From Diphasiastrum complanatum (Eukaryota > Streptophyta > Lycopodiopsida > Lycopodiales > Lycopodiaceae): a stretch of DNA of 64,000 bases. Below the pieces are notes generated by a model. It was not told the origin of the DNA. It searched no databases and saw nothing but the letters and a program-made list of their open reading frames with translations. Made by a program: the position numbers and the translations under genes. The stretch lies in the NCBI GenBank assembly GCA_029204225.1, contig CM055097.1:1159414-1223413 (forward strand). The letters run 5' to 3'. Positions 1 through 52,879 of this stretch are shown one piece after another (position 1 is the first letter of the stretch; each line of letters starts with the position of its first letter).

Positions 1-169
1 AAGAACCCATTTGTAAGGGGTTTATTCTTGGGAAGTCACATACATACATAGAAGCTTAATAAGGAAGGTGCAACTAGGGCCAAATAAATGCTTGAATTGG
101 TGCATTTGATCTGTGTGGGCTAATGAAGACAATGCCAATTGGTTGAGCTTTTTACTTCATGACTTTTAT

Positions 170-960
170 TGATGACTCTTCAAGGAAGATGTGTATCTAC
201 ACGATCAAAGAGAAATTGAAGGGATTTGAATGTTTCAGGAACTAAAGCATTCGTGGAAAACCAATCAGGTGCCAAGATCAAAGTGCTAAGATCCGATCGT
301 GGTGGTGAGTATTGATCTACCTTTGTCATTGGTTTTTGCAAGGAGCATGGGATCAAGCAACAATTAACACACCTCAACAAAATGGTGTAGCAGGAAGAAA
401 GAATCGTACATTTGTGGAATCTTCTAGGGCAATGATGGCACATGTGGGAATTACTAATTTTTTATTAGTGGAAGTAGAGCGTATGATAGTCTTCTTGCAA
501 AATAGGAGCCCTACAGTTGTAGTACCCAAGGAAGTGAGGAATAAGATGCTGAAGTGCTTCTTTATAGGTTAAGATGAGCAAACTAAGGGGTATCCCTGCC
601 ATGATCTAATTGGACGACACATGCACATAAGTCTTGATTTGCTACTTGATGAATCACATAGATTTGGTGATAAGGACGAAGATAACGGAAATCTAGTTAA
701 GATCCCGATTGAGGATGAAGCTAAGCCACCACCTCAGAGTGCACAAGAGGAAGAGGTCGAAGGACATGGCACCCCTCCAATTAATGAAACGAGATGGAGG
801 AAAGATAAACGATTTGGATCAGGAAAGACCGAAGTTGCGGGTGATAGCGCAAAGAGGAGGATGTATCATGGGATACCTACCCACCTCGTAGTGGATCACC
901 TCAATGTAAGTAAAAATGGTATACTAAGCTTATGGATGACATAAAGGATGAGGCAGTTGA
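170..960 (+). mobile_element. Degenerate Ty1-copia integrase fragment
   Basis: Frames between 170 and 570 give copia integrase motifs: a DDSSR block, then a RSDRGGE-like block near 290, then GIKQQ and NGVAGRKNRTFVESSRAM and LLNRSP-like LQNRSPT. Frames shift at about 240 and 330 and there are stops at 318 and 570. The tail to about 960 is weakly copia-like. There are no LTRs. It lies in the RPC6 intron left of 1401. Confidence 0.75.
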
Positions 961-1249
961 GTCTAGGAAAGAAGGAGAGCTATGACGATCCACATGGGAA
1001 GGGAGAGAGCTTGAAAGATTTTGTTGTGACACAATCCATACACCTCTATTTGTACAATTATTAGTGGATACACAATTTGGGCCCTAGATTTTGAATTTCA
1101 ACTAATTCGAAAGGATGTAGCTTTTACTTAGTGTGAGGCTATTCATTTTCTGGTTTATGATTTGGAGTCTTGAGCTTCTTGTAGAGGAGATATACATTTT
1201 TACAGATCCACCTAAGTTATTGGTGGCCATTGGAGAATGGTTTGAAAGG

Positions 1250-1251
<2 letters not shown>

Positions 1252-1341
<90 letters not shown>
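1252..1341. repeat. (GA)n microsatellite, 90 bp
   Basis: Uninterrupted GA dinucleotide tract inside an RPC6 intron, 60 bases before the exon at 1401. The RERERE open frame across it is an artefact. Confidence 0.99.
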
Positions 1342-1345
<4 letters not shown>

Positions 1346-1400
1346 CTTGATGACTTTTGGATTCTTAGTCTTATGAAAATGTGTTTTTTCTGGTTGATAG

Positions 1401-38590
<37,190 letters not shown>

Positions 38591-40189
38591 TTTGCCAATG
38601 CACTTGATCGTTAGCTGGAAATATCAGTTACCTACTTTTTAAATTTGAGACGAAATGGAGGATAACTCTTGCCACATGAGCCCATGATTCAACGGATCAA
38701 TTTGATTGTTGTGTTTATTGAAAGATTTTAGCACTTAAAAGTCAGACAAAGTTTATGGAAATTCTCTGTATGTCATAATGTTATATATGCATATTTTATA
38801 TCACCAAAGAGATCGAGATTTTAAAATTTTTGGCATCAGTACCTATCATGAACAACTGTTAGCAGGCATTTAGTCATTGGCTTCGCAATGGGGACTACGT
38901 GTGGGGGAAAGGGCCTGGTCCGAGGCCCTTCCCCCTGGGAGGGCCCTTGCCTGAGGCTGTAGCACCTTCCCCTGCCTAGTGACAGGTGAAGAGAAAAATT
39001 GCGGTTCTTCTTTCATGTTTTTGGTTTGTTTTTTGTCAGCATAATATGGGTGTGGACCAGAATGTGCATAGGCTTTGTCGACATGAGAGTTGTGGTGAGA
39101 AGGTCTAAATTCTCAAACTGACATGAAGACTCCTTTTATGAAGCTGCCTCCAAAATACAATGAAAAATTGAGCTCTTGGCATTACGTTTTAGTAAATGGG
39201 TGTCCAGATCACCTAGCTCATGTTTTTTCCCAATGGGTTGCCAGTTCCAATGATTGTCACTTTTTAAGAGATTGTTTAGTAGTTTTTTGATTTTAAAGGA
39301 CTTTGTTTCTTTTCGGATGCAAGAGTCCAAAAGTTGGGGTCAGCTTGCAATAAGCCACCTCCATGCGGCAAAAAATGTTTCAATTTTGAACATAAAAATT
39401 TTAATAGGTGGTTTCAAAATATCCACCGATCATGGCCCATATCAATTGACATGTTTGCGCATAGTTTCTTTTTCTTTGAGTTTGGGTTTTCTTTGAATGA
39501 TCCATCCTAAAAGGTCACATTCTTTCAGCTACATGATCTTGTGTCATGGAGAGCATGTTTTCCCAGCCAATGGGCATTGTTAAAACATACAAATTTATCA
39601 TTTGTGTACCATGCATAGTTGCTCATTCCGAAACGAGCATACTTGAGTATAGCCTCTTGATCATGTTCTCCTGGCCTTTCCTCCTAGCCAATTGTGACTT
39701 TTCAATGATCACTCGTCATCATTAGATTTTTCATTTGAATTTGCACATTGGAAAATTCTTGCCATCAAACTTACTTCCCTCTAGAAGCATGAAATTGTCA
39801 TCTTCACACTCATTTTCTACAATACATGTGATCAATTATGATGCCACCTGAAACATCTTTGAAACTAGAAGACAGGTTTGATACTAGCACTTCTTGCTCA
39901 AATTTTACTAGATTTTATATCCCCTACATTTGCCATCATATGCCAAAATAGTGCAACTTTTAGGTCAAGTTGCCACATTTAATCTCAACTCTCTAATGGT
40001 TGCTTTAGATACAATATGTAATAATCCTCCACATTTCAGAATGACATTCAGAACACATTTTGTTATAAAATGCACTTTAAAAAAAATGTAATTTAACAAA
40101 CAAAACAAAGGCCTTGTCATTTTTTTGGTTAGTGAAAGTTAGGAAATGGTATTTGGCTAATTTAAATAGGTTCTCTAGACACAATATCT
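38591..40189. other. Intergenic, 3' flank of RPC6
   Basis: No gene seen. A GC-rich near-perfect hairpin lies at 38903-38936 (GGGGGAAAGGGCCT and AGGCCCTTCCCCCT, one extra base). The right part is probably the 3' end of the Helitron on the minus strand, but no terminal CTRR hairpin could be fixed. Confidence 0.5.
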
Positions 40190-40595
40190 CTAATCAATAC
40201 TCACACACTTGCTGCATCTAGATAGTGCAACATACAACTGACCATGACTAAACATGGGTCGTAGCAAATACAATCCAATTGTATCCATTGTCTGTCCTTG
40301 TGTCTTGTTTATTGTCATGGTGAATGTCGATCTAATAAGGAATTGAAATCTGTGCAATTTAAATGGCAAATCTGAATTGCTTGGAACTATAAGAATCCAT
40401 GGAATGAGAAATCTATCACCTATATTTTTGTCGGTCACTATCTCCACCAAGGTTGCATCGAATCGTGGTTCGAACCGCCTTTTGCGGTTCGAACCATCGA
40501 ATCGTTCGGACCCGGTTCGGACTGTTCGAATCGTTCGAACCGTCTGGCCCTAAAACGATTCCCTCGAAATTCGGCTCTCGGGATTTTGTTCGTGC

Positions 40596-44776
<4,181 letters not shown>

Positions 44777-47700
44777 AGTGCTCATTGCAGCCTGGGCCCT
44801 GCTCAGTGCTCATTGATGTCAGTCTTCAGATGATTGTAGTATGTACATTAGATCATTGTAGTTACTAGTTACTAGTCTGTAGATGACACTACGATGTTCA
44901 TGTCACTAGATGAGCATTGACTCTTAAGCTGTTTAGTATTTACACTGTACAGTGAGCTATGACATATGTACACATCATGATTTATCATCAGACACATTGC
45001 GCATTACATTGGTGACCGGACTCATGAGGCACCTGGCATTTGTATTTACTATTTTGTTATGATTCATGAATCATGATATATTATGGATTCTAGAATCTAG
45101 TTTCAAGTTTCAAGTTTCAAGTTTCTGATTCCTGAAGTTAAGTTTTAACTTTTAACTATAGTATGTACTATGTAGTCTATAACCTGTTTAAGTTTTAACT
45201 GTAGTTACTGGCAACTGCTAACTAGTATGTACTATGTAGTCTGTTTAAACTTGGGTCATGACTCATAATGTCATTCTAATTTCTGTAAATTTTGTTTTGA
45301 AAATTGAATATTGATACGACAGGTCACACCATCACAAGAGCTTAGAGATCTGATTATCCTGAATTCTAATATCTGTAAATTTAGAGGAAGATTGAAATTG
45401 TTTAGCTATTAAAATTTAAGTATCTGTACTATCAGTGAATGTTTGACTGTTTTTTTGAAGAATTGAAAAAAAAAGAACGAACTGTTTTCCGATTCGAACC
45501 TGGCCTGGCGGTTCGAACTTCAAAGAATCGGTTCAAACCGGCCGGTTCGAATCGACCTGTTCAAATCGGGATGCAACCTTGATATCCACCTTTATAAATA
45601 GTCTACCCAATGTATGTATAATCAATTTTGCCCCATTACAAAGTTCCTTGTGTGATGCACTTGATCACAACATTACCATCATTCCTACTTTCAAAACCAA
45701 CTTATGTGGAGGACATCCACTTGGTTGAAAGCTATTCAAAAAATCCATTGGGAACATTTCAAAATTGCCATGCTCAACTACGCTATCGACACTATAAAAT
45801 GTGCATGCATCACTAGGAAATTGTTTTATAACTCTCGTATTGATCTCATCAACATCCTCATTCAACGTTGTCAATATTGCACGACTTCTCAAAAAATCAA
45901 CATCCTTGTAATGTTTTGCAGTATTGGGAAAAGTGAATGAGATCAATTCTTCTACATCATGTGTCTTAAGGCACAAACCCTCAGGTAGACAAATCATATC
46001 AATATTACGATTTACAAACATGCACTCACAACCATCTCCAATGCGCAGCAAATAATCGGCAAACCTCGACTGTTCGTTCCTATCAACACCTTCCACACTC
46101 ATTACACGCATGTTCGTTGACAATTTGTAGACCTCAAAATGTTTCCAAAGAAATGAACACTTAAGGGTTGCACTCACAATTTGTGCTCGATTGCCACGTC
46201 GTATCATAGGTAGTATTTGTTGAAAATCACCACTCAAAACAACGGGTATACCACCAAAGAGAGCATCCTTCGACAATATATCTCTTAAAGATCGATCTAC
46301 ACACTCTACTGCGTGCTTATGTACCATTGGAGCCTCGTACCAAATGATGAGTTGACTCTGCCATCAATAACTGACTTAACGCAAACTGCTTTGAGATATT
46401 GCATGTCAAGGTCTCATGCAATTCCATGGAGGTATTTTAAATCTAAAGTGGGCGGTTCTACCACCTTTCATTAGCAACGATGAGTCTTCCCGGTACTCCC
46501 CGGACCATCCACAAAGAACACTTTGCATGTTCTTGTCACCACATGCTCACATATTACGCGCTCAAATATCGCACGTTGCTCCACGTTCAATTTCTCGATT
46601 TGTATCTCCACCTGCTAAACGCTCTCATTGAGAAATATATCTTCGCGAAATAGTGGTAATCCTAAACCCAAAATTCAGTAAAGACTTTTCTATTGCCTGC
46701 ATATGCGTCTCAACATCCAAAATAGTTCTATCTACCAAAAACTGACTCACAATAACGTTCTCGCACGTTACTGCATGTCCCAACACATGTGCATAATCCT
46801 CAACAAAATGCAGCTCTACACTCCTCCAAATATCTAGTGGTTCGGAAGGGGCACAAATCAATAGAAGCACAACAAACATGAGACGAAGTTGGGATGGAGT
46901 CCCCCAGAAGCAACCTCCCACAAGCAATTACTCCACTCCATCTCATCGTTTATTAGAAGCCTATGTCTACACGCATCTCTAAACCATGGGAACACCTCAC
47001 CATCAACTCTGCGCAAGTTCTCGAAACTTGTTGCAGCTTTGACGTGACCCAAAAGAACTCGCAGATAAAAGTGCTCTCCTTCAAACAGATGGACAAAATA
47101 CATGCGTCCGATGGTAGGGATTGTTTGGCTATTGGTTCGATGGATCCACCTATGCGATCTTCTATTGTACACATACATTCTCGGCAAGTCTTGGTAAAGC
47201 AACCCTTGAGCTTCCAAATTCCCACTTTTTTCAACCTATAGAAAGTCCGAAAAGTCCCCAGCCGGCTTCACTTGGTGATAAATATTGTGCATTCAAAAAC
47301 TACTCTATCTCATTGCTTGCACCTAATGTCTGACACCCATCCTCTACACTTCCACCATTATCATTTTTGGTCCCTTGTACACATACTTGTACAAATACTT
47401 TACTACGTATATATACACACACCTCTACATTTATGTGGCACTGAAAATGTAGAATCAACCACCTATTGTATGGGACAACCCATCTATTGTCTAGCTCTAT
47501 TTCACGTGCCCAAACTTTTTCGTCATTGTCTCTACGTCTATACGAAAGGTATCCATTCTGTCTCATCAATGAAGCTCCTGGGGTAGTTTTTTGAACACTT
47601 CCCATTTTTCATGCACGAGGCACTTGGAAAAGACGCTCCACATGGACTATGCATCATACAACTCTTCACTAACTCATACAATATCGGATCTTCCTCCCTA

Positions 47701-48098
47701 TTTGGAATCTCTGCTCACACGATACGATTATAATCTCCCACTATGATGGGTTTATTGCTCTCCTCTAGTATAATCAATATGGCGCATGAGACAATCATCT
47801 CTTCTGAAACTCTACAACATGAAGCCTCTTTAAAATGCGCCAAAATATCTCAGCTGTCTTTAATAAATCCATCAAATGTTGCAGCTTCATGTTAAAAACC
47901 CTCGACACCAAATTAGACCTATCTGCTGCTATTTTCTGGTGTTTCAATTCTCTCCTTACCTTTGGCCAATTTGGATTTGCAATCATCATGATAAAAAAAT
48001 CGGGAGAACCTAACTCTCTAACGACAACCATGACATCTTGGTACTATTGATGCATATGGTGTGGTAAACCAATATAGGAAGATGACAATACAACACAG

Positions 48099-49049
48099 AT
48101 GAAGGAATCATTAAATGATGATACTCTTTTCAAATTCACTGAAATCCATAGTTTTATACAAGACTTTCTTGAAGTCACAACTTCTCCAATTTGGAGAGTT
48201 GTTATTTTTCATTCTTCTTGGCAGTCAACATCAGTACAGAAAGGTCTACTAACTTTCTGTAATGCGGGAATTGAGAATGCTGTGTGGTAAGTTCTTAAAT
48301 TTTATTCGTATCTTAATTCGTATCTTAATTCATAATTTTCTTAATTCGTAAGTTCTTAAATTCGTATCTTAATTCATAATTTTATTTTAAATTTTTTATT
48401 TTAAAATTAAAATTTTAAATTGATTTTACTTGTATTGTTCCATGTCAGGTACAAGCCCAATGTCAGGAACTCGGGAGGATCTCGACTTTGCAATGAAATA
48501 GAATACATAACCATCGGTTATTATTCTTTGGATGACAAACGTTCGATGCTGCAGTATAACACTTTCGGACTGACAAGTTTTGGAAACTTGTTCCAGTATC
48601 CAACTGTGACAAAGAAATTAAAAAATCCAATGACGGGTTTCGTGGCTTGTCCCTACCAAAAGCCACAACAATTAATTAATCATATAATTGATATTTTTTC
48701 TCACCCAGCTGATTGGGTTTTAGATTTATTTAGCGATAGCGACACTACGATCGCATGTGTTGTTCAGAAAGGCAGACATGTTGCTGTAGTAGATTTAGAT
48801 ACTAATTTAGTTGATTTTATAAAAATGAGAATGAAATCTCTTTCAATTTTGCCAGATGAATTATCTGAGGTGGGAAAGAGTTTGGATAGCGAGGATACAA
48901 TAATTCCCTTGTCCAAGGAACCTCAGCCTCCTACTAGCGGAAAAGTAGGCGACACAAGAGAATTTGCTCAAGAAAAAACAAAAGAAAAAGATGTAAATGA
49001 CATTGATGATTTTTGGAAACAAAAAGTTTTCTTTTGTTTTAAAAAATAA
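48099..49049 (+). CDS. Methylase-like protein (N-4/N-6 type), spliced
   Basis: Two exons, 48099-48286 and 48449-49049, join at GTGTG|GTAAGT and CATGTCAG|GTACAAG to give 262 uninterrupted codons. The joint makes AVWYKPNVRN. Later come GGSRLCNEIEYITIGYYS and, at 48713-48770, WVLDLFSDSDTTIACVVQKG. In beta-class DNA methylases the cofactor-binding box is DxFxGSGTT followed by a GR..V.VD strand, and GRHVAVVDLD is present here. Both glycines are replaced by Asp, and no DPP(Y/W) catalytic box is seen, so activity is doubtful. The tail is charged (KEKDVNDIDDFWKQK). The start sits at the Helitron edge, so the N-terminus may be truncated. The function is not known to me. Confidence 0.65.
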
Positions 49050-49970
49050 TTGTGTTTATATTTTTTGATGTATTGTGTTTTGAAGTCTTTTTTATTGATT
49101 TAATATTTTTAAATTTATTTTTTAACGATTTAAAATTTAAAATTTGAAATATTTTAAAAAATTTTACATTGATAATTATTACCAAAAATTAAAATTGTAA
49201 CGATTTGTCAAGTTTATAATATTCTAATTTTAGATGTGTTTTTATAATATCTTTTGCAAAAAAAATATTGCTAAAAATTATAGGAAATGAAAAAAAAAAT
49301 TATATTTATTTCAGGGTGATTTAAATATTATCACAAATAGTTTAATCTCGATTATTGTAAAGTAATTTTATTTGCGTTTATCTAATGTTTAAATATTTAA
49401 TAAACTTACGTGGGTGTAAGTAAAGATTTTTAAAAATTTATAATTTTAAAAAATATCGATTCAAATTTTTTTACATAATTTTAAAAATATTTTTTTCGAT
49501 ACAAGAATTGTTATTTAGAAAACTTTTAAAATTCCAAAAAAAAAAACTGTAACTTTTGTTTTTAGTAAGCAAAAAATATCTTTTAGGTATTTTAGTAGTT
49601 GTGTATCTAATGATTTTATTTTAAATAGTATTATTTTTTAATATAAGCTAATTTTAAGCTATTTATAAAAATCTATTCACCAAATTTTTGTAGCTTAAAT
49701 TATTTTCTTGCAAATACAACATTTTTTTACCATTACAATATATTTATTTGAAGCATTTTAAATTTGGATACTTTTTAAAAAAATTTAATAAATTTAAAAA
49801 AAATGGATCTTCAGGTCAGTTTTTTTTTTTTGGTCATCATGTTTTAAGTTTAACTATTACCAAGAAATATTTGTAATACTTGAAATTTAGAAAGTCTAAG
49901 TTTAAAGTTATTTCTAAGTTTAGAAGTTCTAAGTTTATTTTGTAAAGTGAACTTTGATGTGGTATCATGT
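49050..49970. other. AT-rich stretch, no gene seen
   Basis: Very AT-rich, with many A and T runs, between the methylase-like frame and the gypsy RT. It could be an untranslated or intergenic part of one element, but nothing in it proves that. Confidence 0.6.
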
Positions 49971-50975
49971 TACCTAAAGCACACCGTGAACCTGAAAAAC
50001 ACATGCCGGAATCTAAAGAGGTTTACGATGGCCCAGCTAGGACGCAGCCAATGAATCTTGTAGAACCAGGAGAATCAGAAAAGATTGTACAAGTGGGATC
50101 ACAACTTACTCCTGAATAGTATCAAGCACTCCGTTTGCTACTTATTAAGTATCAAGATTGTTTTGCATGGACTTATCAAGATTTGAAGGGTATTCCGACA
50201 TCAGTCATTGAACATACCATACCTTTAGTACCTGATGCAGTACCAAAGGTACAAAGTTCTATCGCTGTAATCCTAATGTGGCAGATCTGATAAAGAAAGA
50301 ACTTCAGAGATTCCTTGACGTCGATTTCATTTATGAGATCGAGCATACCGAATGGATTTGACCGATTGTCATTGTTCCTAAGAAAAATGGAAAATTGTGA
50401 ATCTGTGTGAATCTCAAAGCATTGAATAAAGTGACACAGAAGGATCACTTTCCGTTACCTTTTACTGAAAGCATTTTGGATCGCCTTGCTGGAGCGGAAG
50501 CTTATAGTTTCTTGGATGGATTTAGTGGTTACAACCAGGTTAAGATTGCACCTGCCGATCGCCACAAAACTGCTTTTGCAACAGAATGGGGCACCTATGC
50601 TTACAAAGTAATGCCGTTTGGACTCTGTAATGCACCAAGTTCATTCCAAAGAGTAATGCAATTTGCCTTTAAAGATTATCTACAGAAATTCCTTGAAATT
50701 TACTTGGACGACTTGGAGTTCATAGTACAGATACAGACCACCTGGATCGATTGGAGAAAGTCTTTGAAAGATGCCGCAAATATCAGATTTCTCTAAATCC
50801 AGAAAAATGCCAGATATGGGTTTCTCACGGAGTGGTGCTTGGACATGTGATATCAAGACATGGTATTGCCACCGATTACTCTAAGATCAAAGTTATTGTG
50901 GAATTGCCACTACCAGCAACAATTCGAGGAGTTTATGTGTTTATGGGTCATGCAAACTACGATTTGGGGTAAAGG
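49971..50975 (+). mobile_element. Ty3-gypsy RT fragment
   Basis: Starts MLPKAHREPEKHMPES, then YQDCFAWTYQDLKGIP, PIVIVPKKNGK, CVNLKALNKVTQKDHFPLPF, AYSFLDGFSGYNQVKIAPAD, TAFATEWGTYAYKVMPFGLC and a catalytic region EIYLDDLEF (about 50694-50722), then GHVISRHGIATD. Stops near 50118, 50360 and 50399 plus a frame change near 50260 break it. The DHFPLPF and FSGYNQ.KIAP wording differs from the chromoviruses in this window, so it is another gypsy lineage. RNase H and integrase are absent. Confidence 0.85.
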
Positions 50976-52879
50976 ATTTTTTGGTTTTAAATTTGGGTTT
51001 TGCAGTTTGAGGTTTAGAGATTGGGGTTTGAAGTGTAGGATTTATGTTTTAGAATTATAGGATTTGTAGTTTGATGGTTTGGAGTAGGTCATTTCCAGTT
51101 ACGTCATCATTCTGGTTGTAACTGCTATTTTGTTGTGCTTCAATGTGATATAGCAGCAGCACGCTTTTCTATTTGTGTGTAATGTAGATGAATGCTTGTT
51201 GTGATTTGAATGCACTTCATTGTTGTTTGATCACACTTGTTTACTCATTCTGATCAGATTACAGACGTCTACGACTCCTTAGTTTCTAATTCAAATGATG
51301 GCTGTCTTTGATGCCTGAGGAACTTGTGCTATCATATTGCTCTTTCAATCTATTTCAGAACTAAACTTCTGATTAAATCCACACACAAACCATTTCTAAT
51401 CTCTTTGGTGAATTGTACTCATTTTTGTTTTTGTGAGTATGAACTAATTTATAAGATCTTGTTGGGCAATAGAACACTTAAGTTGTGATTATAATTAGCA
51501 TAAACATTTCATTAGACCGTTTTTGCATCTAGCAGCCCATTGTAGCGGGAGAGCTGTTCCGTGAATATTCCTGCTCTCTTCTCCGCTCGCGTTCTCCATA
51601 CGTCGCCCCCATCAGCTCCCGCTCCAACATCTATCACTCCTAGTTATCCTACCACTTTGACATTCACTCCTCATCTCTGTCCTTCTTATGAACCCATTGC
51701 TCCAAATTTAATTTTTTCTTTTGGGAGTCCATGGCAACATTATGGTGCCTCTTACTAGGCCACTACAGGTCTCTCTTACTAGGATGCTCTTGCCACTGCT
51801 TCTCTAATTCCCTTTGCCACTCCAACACCTCTCATTGCTTCTCTCCTCGGTAGCCCCCTCGCACCTCTCTTTCCCTCCACCAGCTGATGGCATCCTGCCA
51901 TATAGCCATATAATATATATACGGAGAGATGCATAATTGAGAATAAGTGTGGTTCTAATTTCATCAACACATGAGGCAACTCATGCACGTGGTATTTTAC
52001 ACCAACATATTTCACAATCGCTACCCATAAAGAGCATAAGAAACTTGTAAGAAACTTTTTAGGAAACCTATTATGAAGGCCTTATGATTACTGCCTTAAG
52101 AAGCCTTGAAGGCATTACAACTATTTCTCATAACTAGCACATAAGGGATTTCTTTATGAAGGCATTACAAACAGATTATGACCTTCAAGCAACCACTGAA
52201 AGACAACATCCCTAATGAAGATCCTACGAACACTTGAAAGATGTTGGCATGTAACAATAACAAGACTTACGACTAGCATTATAAACTAAATCATTTCTTG
52301 AAATAAGACTTCTATCTATAAAAGAGACATGATGGCGAAGATACACGAGATGCAACAGAGATGCAAATAACTTGATGTAACACACTTTGATGCAGCACAT
52401 TTACTTAGGTCAGACAGAGAGATAGCAAGCCGCGTAAGCTGCAATATGATTTTCATATCATCATAACAATTGTAAATCAGAATAAGCTTTGGGCATGTGG
52501 TTATCACCGTGATTGTATTGTGCTCATCATCATTTCCTACTAATTTGTACATGCTACTTTTTGGATTCAATCTTAATGTTTTATTGTGTTCATAATAATG
52601 TCAACTACAAATGAATACTTGTCTGATTCATTTTTTTTTTCGTAATGCTGCTCTCATATTGTTTTGTTTGAACTGTCTGTTGTTTCCACTTTCGCACTTT
52701 CACACATTTTATCAATTTGTGTATGTCTATGTAATCAATTGAATTGATCCTCAAAATTTCAAAGTTTGGATCAAATAGAGTCCACAATAATTTTGGGCTC
52801 AAATTTAATAGGCATAGTTCATCACACTGAGAAAAACCAGATCATTTATTTGATTTGTTTCATTTTTCCAACACTTTTA
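50976..52879. other. Intergenic, no gene recognised
   Basis: Begins with TTTGGGTTT-like repeats (50965-51080). A C-rich stretch at 51560-51760 gives a Pro/Thr-rich frame with no known motif. Another region (52030-52260) repeats words like GAAGGC.TTA. Nothing supports a gene. Confidence 0.5.

Noticed and set aside
45582-46640. Host Pif1 helicase gene
   Set aside because: Domains continue into Helitron Rep-linked sequence and frames are broken, so it is the Helitron helicase.
51561-51758. Pro/Thr-rich frame as a cell-wall protein
   Set aside because: Short, no signal peptide, low-complexity composition and no repeat typical of such proteins.
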